A stretch of 64,000 bases of DNA from Strix aluco (taxonomy: Eukaryota > Chordata > Aves > Strigiformes > Strigidae): the NCBI RefSeq assembly GCF_031877795.1, contig NC_133938.1, forward strand, positions 16,400,920 through 16,464,919. Reading direction: 5' to 3'. This document shows positions 41,501 to 51,839 of this stretch, piece after piece (position 1 is the first letter of the stretch; each line of letters begins with the position of its first letter). Both the position numbers and the translations under genes were made by a program. The notes beneath the pieces are model-generated. The model ran no database searches, had not been told where the DNA came from, and worked only from the letters and a program-made list of their open reading frames with translations.

Positions 41501-43211
41501 AGATACCACTTAATAACTCCTTGTATAGGCAACTTTACCGCATCATTTGGCTCAGCTGGCACTTTAATAGCATTTTTAAAGGCTTGGAACATCAAGGGAT
41601 TACCATATACACCCCACCCCTCAGCATTACTGCCTTCAGGGGACCATGGCTGACTTGCACAAGCTGAGTATCAGAACCTACATTTTGAAAACATGAATTT
41701 TAGTTTTACAGGTTAATTCAAAGATAGGCCCACCCACAGCTACTGCTGAAACGATGTGCTGTATAACCAGGAGTTTATCTGCACTAAACATCACATAGCG
41801 TAGCAATCTCATCAATAAATGTACTGTGACAGAGTGATGCTAAGCCTATGAGAGAAAAAAAATGAAGTATGCCTTTTTATTATAATTGGGGAGTAGCCAT
41901 AAAAGATAACTGCAAAACAATGTGTTGTAGCTCAGGAGATCTGATCTGGATCTTAACTTCCCAAAGCAATAGGGAGTGGAAGAACCTCCGTACTCTGCTG
42001 AAGGGCTGGCAGCAGAAAGGAGCTGCCCTCTCTTGGGGAGCAGACTGCTTACAGACCAGAGACAGCCCAGCACACATTAAGGATGGCAAGAAAGTGGGAG
42101 AGTTGGAAAGAGTTTAGAGGATTGTTCTTGAGTGGTGAAGTAAAACCCAATGAATGAAGAGATGCACTAATGCTGCACTTAAAGTTTTGTTGTTGTTTCA
42201 TACAGAATTACACAGTCATCCGGATTGCTACAGTGCAGCATGAACTTGATCAACTGAGGAGGAAGCTGGATGATACAAAAATGAAACTTGTGATAGAAAT
42301 TAAGGTACTCTGCCTTTTAAATAAAATAGTTGAAATGTTGCTATGCATTAAAAAACTTAGATCTTCCCAAACATTAGATGATGTAAATATTTGCTAAACA
42401 GTTCTTGTTTTACGGTGTTAGTTGTTGTTGTTAAGTTTATCACTTGAGCCAAATTACTCCAGAACACGAGGTTATTAGATGATTTTGAATATATGGCATT
42501 CAAGCAACTTAAATTTTCAAGGTACACAGTAAGGTAAGCTTCACAATCTCTTGCATAAAATTCCCATTTCACTCAAAAGATAATTGAAAGAACATACTTG
42601 GTGAGGCACTGATCAGTAGTGGACCATGGCTAAGAAAAAAGTAATGGTATAAAGAGAAAAAAAAGAGAATGGCTCTCCAGGCAGATGCCAGTCCTCTTCA
42701 TCTGCTTTATTCCGTACCAGTGCTGCCTGATGGTATAGGCCTTCACACTGGATAGCTTTTCATGCTTGAAATACGAGTCCTCTACATCATGGAGATTGCC
42801 CATGCCCCTGTTTACTGGATAATCTAGGGTGGATGTACTTGTTAGGCCTCCTCCACTGTATAACAAGGAGTGAAAAGAACAATGAACTTCACAGTTGTCT
42901 CTTCAAAACACCAAGGCGAAGTACAGAAGAAAGTAGTGCTAGAACTAGGCTACCTAATTAGACATGTAAAATTTTAAAGATGAAGAATGTATCCTGTATT
43001 CAGCCATCCTGTATAAAATTCAGTCTTAGTTATATAAACCCATGTATATGTCAACTCCAGAAATTTCCTTAAATTGCAATTCCTTAAATTACTGGTTCTT
43101 CTGCAGATGAGAAAGCAAGCAGCATCTGACTTACGAGCACTGAGAGCAGAACTGACACAGAAGAAGATTCATTCAGCTTTAATTCTCCAGTCCAGAAAAT
43201 CAGGAATTTAA
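26566..43211 (+). CDS. SPATA1: Spermatogenesis-associated protein 1
   Basis: SPATA1 is a testis-associated protein of poorly defined function. Thirteen coding exons join in phase: 26566-26601, 27505-27611, 31093-31210, 33333-33386, 33481-33811, 33926-34174, 35867-35993, 36144-36204, 37192-37309, 38136-38261, 40075-40244, 42206-42304 and 43107-43211, giving 566 residues. The conserved N-terminal part (13-115) has LVELHVFYVPEEVWNFKLNT, KFLKCIGKKLAV and SFAPPYALYPELYLLP. Residues 120-360 are a polar, Gln-, His- and Asn-rich stretch with no recognised domain. Residues 400-560 form the conserved C-terminal coiled coil, with MEKNREELIRKAK, EEWKKKYFETKKAT, LRQDLELYHQKLL and MRKQAASDLRALRAEL. Intron 5 uses a GC donor. 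The ATG at 26566 has A at -3. Long introns hold little recognisable beyond an AAAT repeat, a MIR relic and one possible cryptic exon. Confidence 0.93.
28883..28906 (+). repeat. AAAT microsatellite, six units
   Basis: Six perfect AAAT units lie in SPATA1 intron 2. The array is short and probably variable in length. Confidence 0.9.
29214..29311 (+). other. Possible cryptic exon in SPATA1 intron 2
   Basis: A strong acceptor (TTTTGTTATTTCTAG) and a strong donor (GGCA then GTAAGTAAG) bound 98 bases. Read in the phase left by SPATA1 exon 2, the whole segment is open, with WDDCNELSFALLLKKHPEA followed by a serine- and leucine-rich end. Its length does not preserve phase: splicing into the next SPATA1 exon would shift the frame and reach a stop within a few codons. 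I do not recognise a counterpart in mammalian SPATA1. It may be a rarely used exon, or chance. Confidence 0.3.
33812..33925 (+). other. SPATA1: GC-AG intron within SPATA1
   Basis: The reading frame on both sides joins only if the donor is AAAAG followed by GCAAGT and the acceptor is TTATGCAG. GCAAGT is the usual form of the minor GC donor class. The intron is only 114 bases long. If retained, translation would continue through it for a few codons (KFNQCSEGG) to a stop. Confidence 0.75.
41385..41432 (-). mobile_element. MIR SINE core relic
   Basis: The segments GGTTACACAGCTGTG, GTCAGAGCTGGGA and CTTGAACCC occur in order. They match the reverse complement of the MIR core ('gggttcgaat...ccagctctgcca...agctgtgtgacc'). 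The relic lies in SPATA1 intron 11 and is short and old; its full extent is uncertain. Confidence 0.55.
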
Positions 43212-43519
43212 GAGGATGACATGATATTAACATCTGTAAAGTATATAGAAGCTCAGAATTTCAGAGCAATTGTTTGTACATTCTTGAAGTTATCTTGTAA
43301 AAAGACATCAACTATATACACGTGGAATTTGTATACCAGGCTACTGAGGTACTGCAGCTCACTTCTTTTTAAATCTCACTCTTACTATAAGATTAGTCAG
43401 CTACTTAAACATACAGTTTAACCTAATACCATGTCTAAAACAAAGCTAACTTCTTTTAAAAGTGCAACTTAGTGAACTGTGTAACATCACATTGATATGC
43501 TGATGTTCTTTCATTAACA

Positions 43520-43525
43520 AATAAA
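43520..43525 (+). terminator. SPATA1: SPATA1 polyadenylation signal
   Basis: AATAAA lies about 310 bases after the SPATA1 stop codon and is followed within 30 bases by a T-rich stretch near 43549. It would give a short 3' UTR. Confidence 0.65.
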
Positions 43526-44944
43526 CCTATCATCTCTAACCTCCTGTTCTTATTTTCAGGCACACACATTAAATTTTTGGAAAATTATTAAAATGCATTT
43601 TCTGTAGAACTACAGCAACGGTAATCCTTTATTTAGCTATTTACTGAAGTATATTTTAGTTATTATAATTATGCCTATCTATAAATCACCAATGTATATT
43701 ACCATATTATGAAGTATGAACAAAATCTCAGATAACCTCACCTTATTTCATATCTAGATGGTTTTGTTCCCTCTTTTAATAGGAAAGCCACATGGACGTT
43801 AAAGTTCTTCTGTAATTAATGGAAGAAGCGAGGTTTGTCTTGGACAAGCTGCAGTGATGATCCTAGTCCTACTTAAACTATTGTACAGTCTATTTTTCTT
43901 TAAGTTCAAGCTCATGCGTGTGCTTAGATAACAATTCCCTGAAAGAGTAATCGGAAACCTCTTCTTGACAGTGATTTTTTTTCTAGCTCTCCTGTTTGCG
44001 GTACCAGATGTTATTACATTAAGCATAACAATAACATGCTAGGAATTAATGTCAGCTAAAAAGCTGGAAGTGAAACACATGGCAAGTCAGTACTACAGTA
44101 AGAAAATTACACAACTCTCAAAAGGACTGACTTCTAAATGTCTTGAATCAAACCACCCATTATCCAATTTAATTTCTTAAAGATAAGATTTAACAAAGAT
44201 TTTAGTGCTAAAGTCTTAAACTAATTATTAAAACTACAACCACTTTTGCTCAATTCAGGATTCAATCCCACATCCTGTATTTCAGAATTGTGTCTTAAAT
44301 AAGATACAAGAGCAGGCAACTAGCTACTAGAAAATCTAACCTAATTTAAAAAAGAAAAAGTATCAACTCATGATTCTTGACTGCTACAAGAAAGAGAGTT
44401 TTGTAATAAAGTCACCTGGCCTTCGGTTAGGATGTTGTAGGTCAGATCACCTGCTCCAGAAGACCTCTCGATTTCACAAATCTCAATCTTATTTTAGCAT
44501 ATGAATATAAATAGTAACACAAATTCTGAAGCGTCTAGATGTCAAATAAATTTATCATTTTCTTCTAAAACCTACAGACCAGAGGAGTGAAGAGCCCTCT
44601 GATTTTTCTAGGGGATTTTTTCTTTATGTGCAGTCAGACACTCACATGAATTCTTCTAGTCCTCTCCTGAGTAGCCATTATGGTAGTGCTGGTGTTCTGT
44701 GGTGTTTTCCCAGTAACTATTTAGCAAGGGAAAAAAACAAACAAACCAAACAAACACCCACAACTGACTACATATATCTAATTAAATACATTGTTTAATT
44801 AATGGAGTCACTTAAGCAGGGCACAGTTGCACTTTAATCTGGTTGTGAAACAGTTCTGAGAAGCAGAGCACCAGTGTGGGCTGTAAGCTGTGGAACAAGT
44901 AAAGCATAAACAACACTGTTTACCAACCTTAGTGAAGACAGCAT
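43526..44944. other. Gap between convergent SPATA1 and CTBS
   Basis: This AT-rich sequence lies between the predicted 3' ends of the two convergent genes. I saw no exon, RNA gene or clear mobile element in it. Confidence 0.5.
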
Positions 44945-44950
44945 TTTATT
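44945..44950 (-). terminator. CTBS: Probable CTBS polyadenylation signal
   Basis: TTTATT on the plus strand is AATAAA on the minus strand. It lies about 1 kb past the CTBS stop codon. A variant ATTAAA at 45513-45518 is an alternative that would give a UTR of about 440 bases. Confidence 0.45.
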
Positions 44951-45956
44951 TAACAAAAAAAAAAAAATCCTCTAAACACCAGTCAATCTTTCCATCACTA
45001 CAGATAATTTTTACAGTTACAAAATTTCTCTAGGCAAATTATTTTATGAAAAATATGAACTAGAAAGAAAATATAACCTTGTATTATTTCAGAGGGAACA
45101 CCATATAAAAACAACAGGCTACTGAATGAATCTTAAAGTGTGTGGAAAAATACATATGCAGATCATTGAACAAGCTTCTGAGTTCTAGTTTTCAGGAAGT
45201 AAAGAAGTTTGAAACGGAAGAAAATATTATCCAAGTCCTCTCCCTATTAACGTTCTCTCTTCAAGATAAGATCCAAGATTTTTGGCTTTTGAAACTAAGG
45301 AATTTACGTGATACATAAACACGGTGAAACTGGAGTTTATCGAGTATTTCCTTCTAACAACAGGTCTGATAAAAATCTTAATGGCAACTACTTCTTGTTA
45401 CACAATTTCTTCAGTCTAGAAAATACTTTAAGCTCTAGAAGAGTAACCAAGTACAAGCACAAGTTTCATTAAGTTGCATGTAAGCAACAATCTGTCTCTC
45501 CACTATTCTCTGTTTAATCTGATTCAAGAGTGACTTAGCTAAAATATAGGTTGGGGTGGGAAGTCAGAAAGCTGAGACTGGACCATGAGACCCCGTTGTG
45601 AATATTTGCTGCACCAGGCAGCCTTAGCAAAGGATTGTTATGAGATTGCCCTGTAAATCCACCACTTGGTCTTACTTGTTACCAGGTACACACTGGGTTC
45701 AAGCTTTAACCAATTTACGGTAGTTGTGAAAAACGAAAAAGACGACCAGTCTTTTTAAAAAAATGCTGCTAAAGCAATATTGGAACTTTTTGAAGAATGA
45801 AAATATGGCTTTGCATACAAAATGACAAGATGAATTTGGCTAGTTCTCAAAGTTTTTGTAATCATGGTATATTTATAAAGTCAAAATCTATGACAGTATA
45901 AACTATAATAAAAAATTACCAATTTCCATCATTCTAAATCGAGGGTTACATGGTTC

Positions 45957-48900
45957 TTACGGTGTCAGGGCTTGCCACATTGCTTCAGTTTGTTGTTCTG
46001 CTACAGCTTCCCTGGAATAGTCAAGACTATTTCCGTTCCACATGCCAATGCCCCTTAAACCTCGATTCTTCACATATGCTGCTTTTAGAGAGATGCTGCG
46101 AGGGTCATCATACCATACTTGGTGGAAGTGACCAAGAGCATCCTAGAAAAACATTTAAACACTAGTGTTAGTATTTACCTATCTATATAAACAGGATACA
46201 TCAAAGTTCATTGAGTTTTGATTGCATTTTCTGTTGAATGCAGTGAAAGGTACAACTGAAAACTGAGATATACAAGCTATGTAGATTTACATAATGATAC
46301 TTTCCTGATTTACAAATTATTTTTCACACAGGACAATTAAAAATTTTAAGTCAAATACTCAGCTATTTTTTTACTTGTAGAATCTAAGTTATAGCACAGT
46401 GACACACTTTAACTGAAGTTAGATGAAAAGACTTGGCTAATTTGTACTTTGATAATTTTTTAAAACAGCTAAAATCTCAGATACGCTATTTAACATAACA
46501 GGTGAATGTAGTTAAAGATTAAGTGCTTTTTTCAGCAATAAATAGTTTCAGAGGAGGTTATAAAATTTTGTCAAAAGTTATGTTTCTTTGACGTGGTCAT
46601 TGCTTACAATGCCTTTTAATCATCTACATGTGAAACTTAAAATTATGTCTAAAGAAACAAGATGAAACGCATACACTGTGTTGTTCATATAAGCACAATC
46701 ATTCATGGACTCTTCCACTGTGTCTATGTAGAAACCAAATGCAGAACAAAACATGCATGCAAGCCACTGGGTTAGAAAAACTTAAGAGCATCTCAGAATC
46801 TGTTTTAGTTTAAATCAGTCATCAACTCATAGAAGTAACTATAATGGTGAAGGATGAAGCTGTAGGATTTTTTTGTGCCAAAACATCCTTTTTGACATGA
46901 TACAATCTCTTGAGAAAACTGCAAAGTAATACAGATCTTTATTACTCCTGTAGTCTTCAGTCACCGTACCCCTCTTTCAGACTAGAAATTCAAGACATGG
47001 AAATCCAGCCATCCTTTGCTACACAAATAAAATGAAGTAGAATACACAAATGGAAGACTCTAACCCTGAAAACTTTATAATCAAAGAACTACGGTTCACG
47101 AACATTTACTCCACAACATGGTGTCTTATAAAGAGACACTTACCTTGTATTCATAAAATGGAGACTTCTGTACCTCGTCCCACAGCACCCCTGAAAGAGA
47201 ACTGTTCACCTGCTTCATAATTGCTCTGTAGGGGACCTGACTCCCTGCAGCATCACTGCAAGGAGCCCCACGGAAGGGTACTTTGAAAAGGGAACAAATA
47301 TGATCCTGAAAAAAAAGCAGAGGGCATGAGTTTCATGTTACATAGATATATTGAAATCCAAAATAGCAGTACAGCCAAGAACAAATCACAAAAGGCATCA
47401 GGGTCTCAAAAATCCCAAATCTTCAAGTATCTGTGGCAGACATACTATCTGTAGACAGAAGGAAATTAAAACAGTTAAATTTGTTTACTCTGTAGTAATA
47501 CAGGATTGGATGCACATCATTCAACTTATACAGTTGTCTTATTTTTTTCCACTTTTAATTCACTCTTACATTTTTCATAAGTATAATGTTGTTTGAGACT
47601 CCATGATTTATCCATAAACTGCTATACTTTAACAGTCATAGGTTTGCTATGGTTTGTCTGGTCTTTCAGCAGTGAGCTTAGTGACTGTGTTGAGAAGGCA
47701 GATACAAGTGTTGTAGTGCCTTTGGACATCATCTCTTCCTGTACAGATAACATCTATAGCTCCTTAGTCAAACATGGCGCTTGGGTATCGTGGGTTCAGG
47801 TTGCCTACGGAGAGATAAAATGCCTTGCTTGGTGACATGCTGCTCATCAGTTATCAGCCAAGCAAAAGTCTCTGTCTTGAGTGCCAGCCATATGCTCTTA
47901 TCCATCAGACCGCAGTATATCCTAATCCAAAAACAGTATGACCAAAATCTAGCTGTCTCCTTCCATGGAAAAAATTAACAGTACAATTGCAAATGGATAG
48001 TCTTCATCTTACCTTAGATAGGTTTTGGCAGACATAGTCATAGCCATACCAGGGGACGCCCATCACAAGCTTCTTAGGATCAATGCCCATACTAATGTAC
48101 TCTTCATATCCTAGTTTTGAAGGAAATAAAAATTAAGATGCATTAGGGCACTTTCCAATGCTTTTTATTCTTACAACTAATCTGCAGCCAGAGCCAATAC
48201 AGGACATGCAGACAGACAGAGGCTAAGGTGCAAGCTCTTCTTTACCTCCTGCCTGCAGATTCCTAGACTTGCTCTATTCAGATCCCAGTAACCGCTCTAG
48301 TTGCTCACACTTAAAAGCAGCTGCTGAAAGCAGCAGTTCACAAGGATGAGAGAAATGTTTCAGGTTCTTTGCAAGCCTGGGCAGACACCGTTGCTTTGGC
48401 TGCCATTTGTCATTCTAAGAGTGTTCTTCACAATCATGAGGGCTAGACAATTACTTTGCAAGTAACAACACACAACTGCTAAAGGTCTATTTGTAGTGTC
48501 ATAAGGATCTGAGATACTATTTTCATATTAGGACAACACGTATTTGAGCACACTCAAAAGCCTTACACTACAACCAAAAAACTTGTCTAAAAAAAGGCAA
48601 TCTTTTCTATCTATTCATGTGAACAAATGGAAACGTTCTGACTCCTGGGGAGGCATTTTGACCTCACCAACTAAAGTCTGCAGGTAAGGAGCATTGGCTT
48701 TAGCAATACAGTCTGTCCAGATCTGGCTCTGTTCATCATATGACATCACAAATAAGAAGTCACAGGCATCTGCAATCCCAGTGTAGTTGTAGCACCTTTT
48801 ATCTATGCATGCTGGAGACCAAGCCACATCAAATGTTACCTGAAGAAAAAATGCACAAGTTACTATCACGTATGGCAACTAACCGCTCTTGTTTTCTCTT

Positions 48901-51349
48901 TAAAAAAAGCTGTAACTTTTAAAGACAGTATTTCCCAAATGTTGCAGTGTTTAACACACAGTGATAGCAATGAACTATAGGAGAAGCTGCTCAGCTGCTA
49001 AAATGAACATTAGATAATAAACAGTGAGTGTCCCTATTAGTGAATTCAAAACACCAAAGAAATTAAAATAGAACATGAAAACCATCTGATCAAAAATATG
49101 AAGCGTGATGGAAATCCTTAAAACTTCAGTGATGGGCTTACCAAAACATTGTTAAGCTTCTGCGCCAGAAGGCTGTATTTGCCCTACTTTCAAAGATGCC
49201 TTAAGACATACTAATAACTGCCAGCTCACACAAGGCAATAACATTGTATCTACAAACCTCAGTGAAAGGCTTCTGCCATTTAAATTCATACAGGTCAAAA
49301 AGAGATAGCATATCATAGCTAACATTCATAATTAACCATTCATGAGATCATGCTTTAGATTGGCATAAATTTTTTTCATATTCATATGTTAAACAGCATT
49401 CTCAAAACTCCTTACATTTCATAAAGTTAAACATAATGTTTGTATAAAGTACATTATTATTACCTGTGATCCTGGTATTTCTCTGTGAAAAGCATCTGTG
49501 GTTTCTTTAACAAGTTCTGTTAATGCATAATACTCAGGGGAGGTTTCGTTAACTTCTTGCTCTATATCTATGTTAATTCCATCCATATATTGGTTTTTTG
49601 CAAGGTCCACCTGTTGGGATATCCATGCTGCTCTTTTAGCAGGATCAACAATTTCCTTAAGAGGTACATCACCTAGACAAGAGGCCTTTAAGAGTTAATA
49701 TGTATTTGCACCACAGTAATAGTAAGGAGGAAAGGTTTGTCTTTACTAAACCAACAAACATAACCACAAAATAAAAAAATTCCCACACCCATACTGTTAA
49801 AATACAAAGGAGTTAACTTTTTTCCCAAGTATAGTTTTAAGAACCCACCACAGAAGTGATTACCAAGCTTCTTTGAGACAGCAGAGCTTGAAATTAAGTT
49901 CCTTCTGAGTTTTTTTCTATAGTTTTAATCTCCTAACTTCTGTTTAATATTCTTTTGGCCACTGTAAACTGCCTTTCTTGAAATCAATGTACTTTCAGTA
50001 TTTCCAGTGGATCATCAAGGACTATGTCTTACTGCTTAGATAAACATACTTCTATGTTTAACCTTTGTTGCTTTCCACATTGTGGTCTTGGATTCTGTTT
50101 TTGCCTCAACAGGGCCAAAACTGGATTACATCATGTGAGCGGTAATGGACTTTGTCTTTCTAATCAGCATTTGTACTTGCACTGAGTTCCCGAGTATTCA
50201 TGTTTTAAAACTCAACCACTTCCTAATATAGAGGGATTGATTTAAGTTAAAAGTCCTAAAAAGTACTTAAAATCCCTTCCCTTACTCTGTCTTTTGGGTA
50301 CTGCGGATAACACCCAGAATACAGACCCAAATAACTATCTTCTGCAAGGTTTTCCTTTCCTCCCTCTTCCTCCATAGCTGTGATGTTCTCTGTTAGGGAA
50401 CTTACATTCAGCTGTCACTGGAATGGTTTTATTATTACTGTGGCAGAAGCCACTGCTGGTTTTCTTTTTAATATGCTGCATACCAGCACATGCAAACTGT
50501 CAAGGTATTACAGTCCTGTATGCATTATCCTCTTATCAATTAATCCTCTTACTGATTTTTAATACTCCGTGTACAAGTGAATGTGAAATGTCAAGGTATT
50601 ATAGCCCTATGTACATTATGTTCTTACTCATGATCACATAAATACCCACATCTTCTCAGTGTAACCAACCTTTCAGTACTACCCTGGAGCCTTTGGAGTG
50701 AGCATAGCACATGAGCTCAGGATCGTACTCTCCAAAAGCTGCCACAGTTGTAATTTTTGACCAGTCGTAGGATTTCCAGGTTTCTTTTCCCACATCAAAC
50801 ACGAAGACCTGGAAAATGGGTAAAAAGCACCCTCATTAGCTCCGGACGCGTCTCAGCGGGACGGTTATTTCGCACATGTCTCTGAAAAGCTCGGTGACTC
50901 GTGCCCCGGGCACCAGCCCGGGGGGTGGCCCCTGCGCTCCGCCGGTGGGGCGGCGGCGGCCGCGGCCGGGCCCGGTGGTGGGTTACAGCCGCCCCGGCAC
51001 CTCCCTGGAAATCACATGCGCCTGTTTTGTTTAAAACCCTGCTCGGCAATCACACCAGGGCCGCGGAGCAGGCTGGCTTTAACACGCTGCCGGCCGGCAC
51101 CACCGCGCCGCTCCCCGGCCGCTCCCCGCGGTCCTCGGCAGGCCCCGGGGCCCAGAGCCGCCGGGCCGGGCCGGACGGGATGGGGTGGGGGGCCCAGAGC
51201 CGCCGGGGGACGCGCACCTCGAAGCCGCCGGTGCCCGCGATGGGGTGGCAGAGCCGCGGGTCCCGGCAGGGGCACGCACCGGCGGCGGGGCCGCCCAGCA
51301 GCTGCAGGAGGCCGAGCGGCAGCAGCCACCGGTCCCACGGCCGCCCCAT
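45957..51349 (-). CDS. CTBS: Di-N-acetylchitobiase, lysosomal GH18 enzyme
   Basis: CTBS is a lysosomal glycoside hydrolase family 18 enzyme that splits the GlcNAc-GlcNAc core of N-glycans from the reducing end during glycoprotein breakdown. Seven coding exons on the minus strand join in phase: 51218-51349, 50670-50808, 49464-49672, 48668-48839, 48013-48110, 47144-47305 and 45957-46142, giving 365 residues (human 385, with a longer signal region). Residues 1-25 are a signal peptide with the core WLLPLGLLQLLGG, followed by ACPCRDPRLC. The catalytic motif is DGINIDIE, with the acid Glu at about 128; the Asn in place of the usual second Asp is normal for chitobiase. Further motifs are FDVAWSP, DFLFVMSYDE, MGVPWYGYDY and GIGMWNGNSLDY. 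Sequons NET, NYT, NLS and NSS are present. The ATG has A at -3 and G at +4. The gene is intact. Confidence 0.96.
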
Positions 51350-51600
51350 GGTGGGTCGCCGCTTCCGCCTCGGCCCCGGCGGCGGGCGGGGTGCGCTGGG
51401 GCCGGCCCGGCCGCGCAGCTCCGCCCCGCAGCCCGCGGGGGAGCGCCCCGGGAGGCGCCGCGGTGGCCCCGCCGAGGGGCGGGGGTGAGCCCGGGGGGGG
51501 GGGCTCCCGGCGTGAGGGACGGGCCGGCCGCTTCCCGGTGGCGTGGCCGCGGGCTGCAGACGGCAGCGCGGGCAGGCCCGGGGGCGGCCCGCCGGCGGGG
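50880..51600 (-). promoter_or_regulatory. CTBS: CpG-island promoter of CTBS
   Basis: A block very rich in CG dinucleotides surrounds CTBS exon 1 and reaches about 250 bases upstream of its start codon. There is no clear TATA box. This fits a constitutive housekeeping promoter for a lysosomal enzyme. The upstream edge runs straight into the 3' UTR of the vitellogenin gene. Long open frames on both strands here are products of base composition. Confidence 0.72.
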
Positions 51601-51652
51601 AACCGCTGGTTCAGAGACATGAGCTTGGCCGACCGCTTTTACAGAGCAACGG

Positions 51653-51658
51653 TTTATT
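51653..51658 (-). terminator. Vitellogenin polyadenylation signal
   Basis: TTTATT on the plus strand gives AATAAA on the minus strand, about 180 bases past the vitellogenin stop codon at 51840. Cleavage would fall near 51630-51640, only about 290 bases before the CTBS start codon and at the edge of its CpG island. Confidence 0.7.
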
Positions 51659-51839
51659 AAAGGATCAAACCCAGCAAAGGGTGCCCGGAATCATTTTCAA
51701 GATCTCAAAATAACGAGAGAAAAAGGATCTCGTGAAGGGGACGGGGCCTTATCCTCGCTGCCCACACAGCCTTGTCCGCAGGGTCCCACCCCCGGCGGAC
51801 AGTGACACCAGACCCGGGTGGAGCCGGTGACGCTGGGTG

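Noticed and set aside
49464-49672. Apparent loss of one GH18 catalytic aspartate in CTBS (DGINIDIE rather than DGxDxDxE)
   Set aside because: Human chitobiase has the same Asn, so this is the family norm and not a defect.
50795-51660. Several 100-214 codon frames in the CTBS island
   Set aside because: They are GC-rich chance frames. The supported coding sequence is CTBS exon 1 (51218-51349), which splices in phase with exon 2.
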